Program-made: the position numbers and the translations under genes
Shown: positions 5,031 to 5,074 of the stretch, piece by piece
How positions within the stretch are numbered: the first letter of the stretch is position 1
Layout of the letters: the number at the start of each line of letters is the position of its first letter
Notes under the pieces: generated by a model
Told to the model about the DNA's origin: nothing
The model's input: the letters and a program-made list of their open reading frames with translations, nothing else
The model's database searches: none
From: an uncultured Neisseria sp.
GTDB lineage: Bacteria > Pseudomonadota > Gammaproteobacteria > Burkholderiales > Neisseriaceae
Assembly (NCBI GenBank): GCA_927911515.1
Contig: CAKMQH010000271.1
Coordinates: 1-5,074, forward strand
Length of the DNA: 5,074 nucleotides
Direction of reading: 5' to 3'

Positions 5031-5074
5031 TAACGACACGGCAGCTAAAAATTTACGGAAAATTCTTTCCTATA

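Overview
Everything supportable in this window is on the minus strand, so the genes read from right to left. Copies of the 12-base DNA uptake sequence AGGTCGTCTGAA, one AGGCCGTCTGAA and several near matches point to the genus Neisseria. The GTCG dialect is the one associated with oral commensals of the mucosa/sicca group. That assignment rests on uptake-word knowledge, not on a database match.

The window looks like an RNA quality-control and RNA-repair locus. From right to left it holds: (1) at 5030-4440, a head-to-tail array of four small structured RNAs that I read as bacterial Y RNAs, plus one degenerate candidate; (2) at 4391-3498, a two-gene unit of unrecognised small proteins, the second with an N-terminal membrane segment; (3) at 3530-3345, two more Y RNA-like genes, the first overlapping the 3' end of the preceding ORF; (4) at 3258-1691, a Ro60 homologue (rsr; TROVE plus vWA domains); (5) at 1618-1408, a possible 69-residue protein bracketed by inverted uptake-sequence pairs; (6) at 1381-1, running off the left edge, a fusion of an N-terminal P-loop polynucleotide kinase and a T4 Rnl1-type RNA ligase.

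All six main RNAs close with a helix interrupted by an asymmetric internal loop. The 5' side of that loop is always ATGCC, and the 3' side ends in CTAG, TTAG, CTCG or CTTG. Four of the six also carry a T-arm with a GTTCGA-type loop followed by a capped acceptor-like hairpin, and two of these add a D-arm. This is a circularly permuted tRNA mimic with the Ro-binding helix in place of the anticodon stem, the layout known for enterobacterial YrlA. A plausible joint role is that Ro60, loaded with Y RNAs, captures damaged or misfolded RNA such as cleaved tRNA, and the kinase-ligase phosphorylates and reseals the break. That coupling is inferred from gene neighbourhood.

A caution applies to the reading frames. 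As written, the kinase-ligase is broken by four single-base shifts, the Ro60 gene by one, and the small protein probably by one. All lie in short homopolymers, and correcting each restores uninterrupted, motif-complete protein. They may be sequencing or assembly errors, or very recent gene decay.
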